15,332 bases of DNA, from positions 1-15,332 of the forward strand of contig CALZMB010000021.1 of the NCBI GenBank assembly GCA_945788485.1. Direction: 5' to 3'. Numbering within the stretch: the stretch's first letter is position 1; each line of letters opens with the position of its first letter. Position numbers and translations under genes: made by a program. This document shows positions 13,215-15,332 of the stretch, in pieces. The notes under the pieces were generated by a model. It searched no databases, was not told the DNA's origin, and saw nothing but the letters and a program-made list of their open reading frames with translations. Origin of the DNA: an uncultured bacterium. GTDB lineage: Bacteria; Bacteroidota; Bacteroidia; Bacteroidales; Bacteroidaceae.

Positions 13215-13871
13215 ATGACACCCACCCTGCCCTTCCTCAACGAGCGTTTCAGTCACTTCAACGCCGTCATCTTCAACAGCCAGCTGCCGCCAGTGCCCAT
13301 AGAGCTGAGCCGCGCCACATCATTCCAAGGAGCCTGCACATACCGGCGCAAACGCGGACTGCTCGGAAAAATGCAGAAATACGACTTCCGCATACGCATC
13401 AGCACTGCAATGGAGATGAGCGAGGCGGAACTCGAAGATGTCCTCATACACGAGATGATACATTATTATATAGGTGTGAAAGGGATAAAGGACAGCAGCA
13501 CGCACGGCAACGTCTTCCGAGGCATGGCTGACGACATAAACCGCCGCTACGGCAGGCACATCACCGTCTCGCACCGCCTCTCGCGCGAAGAGCTCGTAAA
13601 GATGAAAGGCGACAAACCGAGAGACAGAGTGGTGGCGCTCGTCACTATGGCGGACGGACGCCGCGGCATAAAGGTGCTGCCCATGAGAGACGACCGCGTG
13701 GCGTTCTACTGCCACAACGTGTCGAGAAGCGACAAGGTGAGAGACATACGCCTCTTCAAGACAAACCACCCCTTCTTCAACCGATACCCATGCTCGTCGG
13801 CACTCAACGTCTCGTTCACCGACGCGGAAGAAGCCGCTGGCATACTGCTTTCCGGAAAAACAGACGAATGA
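13215..13871 (+). CDS. SprT-like zinc metalloprotease domain protein
   Basis: A 218-residue protein with a SprT-like (zincin) domain. The active site is HEMIHYY with H79, E80 and H83, and the third zinc ligand is probably H97 in DSSTHGNVF, followed by FRGMADDINRRYG as in other SprT/Spartan-type proteins. Spartan relatives cut proteins crosslinked to DNA; the bacterial members are poorly studied. The C-terminal part has a few Cys/His (FYCHNVSR, FFNRYPCSS) in place of a clear four-Cys zinc ribbon. The chosen ATG at 13215 starts MTPTLPFLNERF; an upstream frame from 13110 would run through the terminator of the preceding gene and is rejected. No promoter is visible between the terminator and the start. 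Domain call is strong; biological role is inferred. Confidence 0.85.
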   Translation: MTPTLPFLNERFSHFNAVIFNSQLPPVPIELSRATSFQGACTYRRKRGLLGKMQKYDFRIRISTAMEMSEAELEDVLIHEMIHYYIGVKGIKDSSTHGNVFRGMADDINRRYGRHITVSHRLSREELVKMKGDKPRDRVVALVTMADGRRGIKVLPMRDDRVAFYCHNVSRSDKVRDIRLFKTNHPFFNRYPCSSALNVSFTDAEEAAGILLSGKTDE

Positions 13872-13971
13872 CACCGCAGAGAAAAGACCGTTACGGCTCA
13901 CGCCGAAAAAGGGACACTACTGACTACGAAACATGTGTCTCATCTCACAAAAGGTTTTTTCATGTTTATCG

Positions 13972-14099
13972 CCTTGAAGAGTATGGCAGCCTTCTGAAAG
14001 AAGGTGGTGTCAGGCTTCCGCTTTGGGCGTTAAGAGCTTGCTCTTATAAGACCGGAGCGGAAGCCTGACACCACAGCTCTGCCTCCATACTCTTCAAGG
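13972..14099. repeat. Long imperfect inverted repeat (possible MITE-like element or structured RNA)
   Basis: Outer arms: 15 bp perfect, CCTTGAAGAGTATGG at 13972-13986 with its complement at 14085-14099. Inner arms: 19 bp perfect, 14004-14022 with 14056-14074 (core GTGTCAGGCTTCCGC). A small stem TAAGAG/CTCTTA (14031-14036, 14041-14046) is at the tip, and a further CTTCT/AGAAG mini-stem (13991-13995, 13999-14003) sits in the left internal loop. It fills the middle of the 464-bp non-coding stretch between the SprT gene and tRNA-Val. No ORF, promoter or T-run explains it. The flanks share a rough direct similarity (GGTTTTTTCATG... at 13953 and GGTTTGTCATGG... at 14100). Confidence 0.85.
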
Positions 14100-14246
14100 G
14101 GTTTGTCATGGTTTTTGTTATTCGTAACTGAAAATGGAGTTTACCAGAAAAATGCCGCATATCATGCAAAAAGAACGAAGAAAACAGCCGATTCTCTTGA
14201 TTTATGACAATTTTACGGCACTTTCTGAAAAAAAACACCGAAATAT

Positions 14247-14277
14247 TTTGCAGTCTCAGAATAAATGCCTACCTTTG
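14247..14277 (+). promoter_or_regulatory. Promoter of tRNA-Val
   Basis: TTTG (14247-14250), 19-bp spacer, TACCTTTG (14270-14277), the same -7 octamer as at the DUF5020 promoter. Expected start near 14280, so a 5' leader of about 55 nt must be removed by RNase P. Confidence 0.85.
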
Positions 14278-14335
14278 CACTCGCTTTCAGAACGACACCG
14301 TTCAGATAGCGCCAAAGACATAAAGTCAAGGCTTC

Positions 14336-14410
14336 GGGCGCTTAGCTCAGTTGGTTCAGAGCGTCTGCCTTACAAGCAGAGGGTCGGGGGTTCGAATCCC
14401 TCAGCGCCCA
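14336..14410 (+). tRNA. tRNA-Val (anticodon UAC)
   Basis: A complete cloverleaf of 75 nt. Acceptor stem GGGCGCT pairs with AGCGCCC (14403-14409) plus discriminator A; D-arm GCTC...GAGC; anticodon arm TCTGC-CTTACAA-GCAGA with anticodon TAC, reading valine GUA/GUG codons; T-arm with GGTTCGAATCC. The 3' CCA is not encoded (CAC follows), so it must be added by CCA-transferase. It has its own promoter and terminator and stands as a single-gene unit. Confidence 0.97.
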
Positions 14411-14415
14411 CACAG

Positions 14416-14452
14416 AAGACTCATAGCTTGCAAAAGTTATGAGTCTTTTTTT
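14416..14452 (+). terminator. Intrinsic terminator of tRNA-Val
   Basis: A 14-bp stem with one G-U pair (14416-14429 with 14434-14447; core AAGACTCATA) closed by a GCAA tetraloop of the stable GNRA class, followed by a run of seven T (14446-14452). It starts 6 nt after the tRNA. Confidence 0.92.
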
Positions 14453-14501
14453 GTTTGCGGCTTTTCAACGCCGCGACAGAGCCGCAGACAGGACGCACGG
14501 G

Positions 14502-14714
14502 CTATTGATGCACATCGCGCGAATCACCCAGCTCGCGCAGCAGGGCAGCCTTCGCAGCTGGCAACTTGCCGACTTTCTCAAGACGCTTGTTGTATTTCCA
14601 CCAGTTCAGCAACCCGCGATTCTCTACGCGGGTCTTCGCAGGAAGCTGATGATGAAGAGCTATATAAGCCTTCAGACGCTCGTAGTTCACGAGCCATTGT
14701 TCTTCTCGTTTCAT
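14502..14714 (-). CDS. Small stand-alone helicase-associated (HA) domain protein
   Basis: A 70-residue basic protein, from MKREEQWLVNYERLKAYI to the TAG stop. The pattern W-x2-N-Y-x2-L-x2-Y-x3-H-x2-L-P...LLNWWKYNKR...GKL...LL is that of the helicase-associated domain (PF03457-type), a small three-helix module with conserved aromatic residues (W7, Y11, W38-W39, Y41) usually found as repeats behind helicases in Bacteroidetes and others, and thought to bind nucleic acid. Here it stands alone with no helicase next to it. An in-frame ATG at 14774 would add 20 residues; the shorter start matches the start of the domain. It is divergent from the cyclophilin gene, with 134 bp between them. It might be a remnant of a larger HA-repeat protein, or a genuine small protein. 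Confidence 0.65.
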   Translation of the reverse strand: MKREEQWLVNYERLKAYIALHHQLPAKTRVENRGLLNWWKYNKRLEKVGKLPAAKAALLRELGDSRDVHQ

Positions 14715-14848
14715 AGCAGACAGAAATGTTGGATATCCAAGATATATAACGCTGAAACTGTCTGAAAATTGCATTCACACAACGACGCATTTCACGATAA
14801 GAACAACAAACCTTAACTTCGCGAATAATTTCTCACAACAATAACACA

Positions 14849-15332
14849 ATGAAAGTACTCATACAGACAACACTTGGCGACATCACTGTCCGCCTCTACG
14901 ACGAGACACCACTCCACCGCGACAATTTCGCACGCCTTGCGGCAGAAGGCTACTACGACGGAACGCTCTTCCATCGCGTGATAAAGAATTTCATGATACA
15001 GGGCGGAGACCCCGAATCGCGCAACGCGCCCGAAGGGAAACAGCTGGGCACAGGCGGGCCGGACTATACCATCGAGGCGGAGATAAAGCCCGCGCTCTTC
15101 CATAAACGCGGAGCACTCGCAGCAGCACGCACCGGCGACCAGGTGAACCCGGAACGCAGAAGCAGCGGCTCGCAGTTCTATATCGTATGGGGACAGGTGT
15201 ACAACGATGCGCAGATGAAACAGATGGAACGCCAGATGCAGATGCAGCAGATGCAACTCGCGTTCAACAACCTCGCCGCGCAGCACAAAGATGAAATCAT
15301 GCAGATGCGCCGAGACAGAGACCGCGCCGGGC
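14849..15332 (+). CDS. Cyclophilin-type peptidyl-prolyl cis-trans isomerase (3' end outside window)
   Basis: The frame is open from the ATG at 14849 to the right edge (161 codons) with no stop, so this is a 5' fragment. It begins MKVLIQTTLGDITVRLY and has the cyclophilin signatures: FHRVIKNFMIQGGDP (with the catalytic Arg and the Phe/Gln of the active site), GTGGPDYTIEAEI, HKRGALAAARTGDQVNP and SSGSQFYIVWG. It has no signal peptide, so it is probably cytoplasmic. After the GSQFYIVWG strand the sequence goes into a Met/Gln/Lys-rich helix (MKQMERQMQMQQMQLAF and on), an insertion also known in other Bacteroidetes cyclophilins, and the remainder of the domain would be beyond the window. The leader is A-rich without a Shine-Dalgarno site; TAACTTCG (14814-14821) is a one-mismatch -7 element and a weak promoter candidate. 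Confidence 0.93.
   Translation, partial: MKVLIQTTLGDITVRLYDETPLHRDNFARLAAEGYYDGTLFHRVIKNFMIQGGDPESRNAPEGKQLGTGGPDYTIEAEIKPALFHKRGALAAARTGDQVNPERRSSGSQFYIVWGQVYNDAQMKQMERQMQMQQMQLAFNNLAAQHKDEIMQMRRDRDRAG

Noticed and set aside
13972..14099. Integron attC site
   Set aside because: The long inverted repeat lacks the RYYYAAC/GTTRRRY core pair at its ends, and no integrase or cassette follows.
14044..14238. 64-codon minus-strand frame reaching into the inverted repeat
   Set aside because: AT-rich product without recognisable features, no ribosome site or promoter; chance frame.
14134..14442. 102-codon plus-strand frame across the tRNA-Val promoter, tRNA and terminator
   Set aside because: It runs through a complete tRNA gene and its terminator.
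14336..14452. Genomic island inserted at tRNA-Val
   Set aside because: No integrase, no repeat of the tRNA 3' end in the window, and the genes on both sides look like ordinary chromosomal genes.

Overview
The window looks like a chromosomal segment from a member of the Bacteroidales, most likely close to Prevotella/Segatella. The evidence is: six promoter-like sites with the Bacteroidetes -7 motif TAnnTTTG, three of them with a TTTG box 19-20 bp upstream; mostly A-rich start regions instead of Shine-Dalgarno sites; families typical of that phylum (DUF3822 beside rsmD, DUF5020 outer-membrane protein, a single-chain glycyl-tRNA synthetase followed by an FKBP lipoprotein); and GC-rich coding sequence separated by very AT-rich promoters. 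Genus-level placement is an inference. No phage, insertion sequence or CRISPR array is visible.

Layout. (1) 1-1374, plus strand: the 3' part of glycyl-tRNA synthetase, then an FKBP-type peptidyl-prolyl isomerase lipoprotein, ending at a bidirectional terminator (1414-1459). (2) 6668 down to 1493, minus strand: a housekeeping block in the order DUF3822 protein, rsmD, dnaG, uridine-kinase-like protein, ridA. Only one good promoter is seen, directly in front of the DUF3822 start codon, so the block may be one transcript. Small repeat or hairpin structures lie in front of dnaG and ridA. (3) 6759-8210, plus: a RecD-like DNA helicase, divergent from (2), with its own promoter also abutting the start codon and a strong terminator downstream. 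(4) 8904-8359, minus: a small glycine-zipper lipoprotein with a complete promoter and a true Shine-Dalgarno site. (5) 12149 down to 9064, minus: a three-gene sugar-oxidation operon (L-galactose/L-fucose dehydrogenase-like aldo/keto reductase, amidohydrolase-type lactonase candidate, zinc-dependent dehydrogenase). (6) 12344-13087, plus: a Tsx-like DUF5020 outer-membrane barrel with promoter, leader hairpin and terminator, followed by a SprT-like metalloprotease gene. (7) 13872-14335: no gene, but a long near-perfect inverted repeat (13972-14099) and then the promoter of a tRNA-Val(UAC) gene (14336-14410) with its terminator. (8) 14714-14502, minus: a small stand-alone helicase-associated-domain protein, divergent from a cyclophilin-type peptidyl-prolyl isomerase that runs off the right edge.

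How the genes fit together: block (2) with (3) is core information processing (replication priming, rRNA methylation, nucleotide salvage, imine detoxification, DNA unwinding). Operon (5) matches the first steps of non-phosphorylative L-fucose (or L-galactose) breakdown: sugar to lactone, lactone to acid, and a later NAD-linked oxidation. The dehydratase and the final cleavage enzyme would have to be elsewhere. The least explained parts of the window are the 128-bp inverted repeat next to tRNA-Val, the pair of divergent promoters that seem to give nearly leaderless mRNAs, the perfect 20-bp tandem duplication before dnaG, and the 8-bp repeat tract inside the sugar operon.
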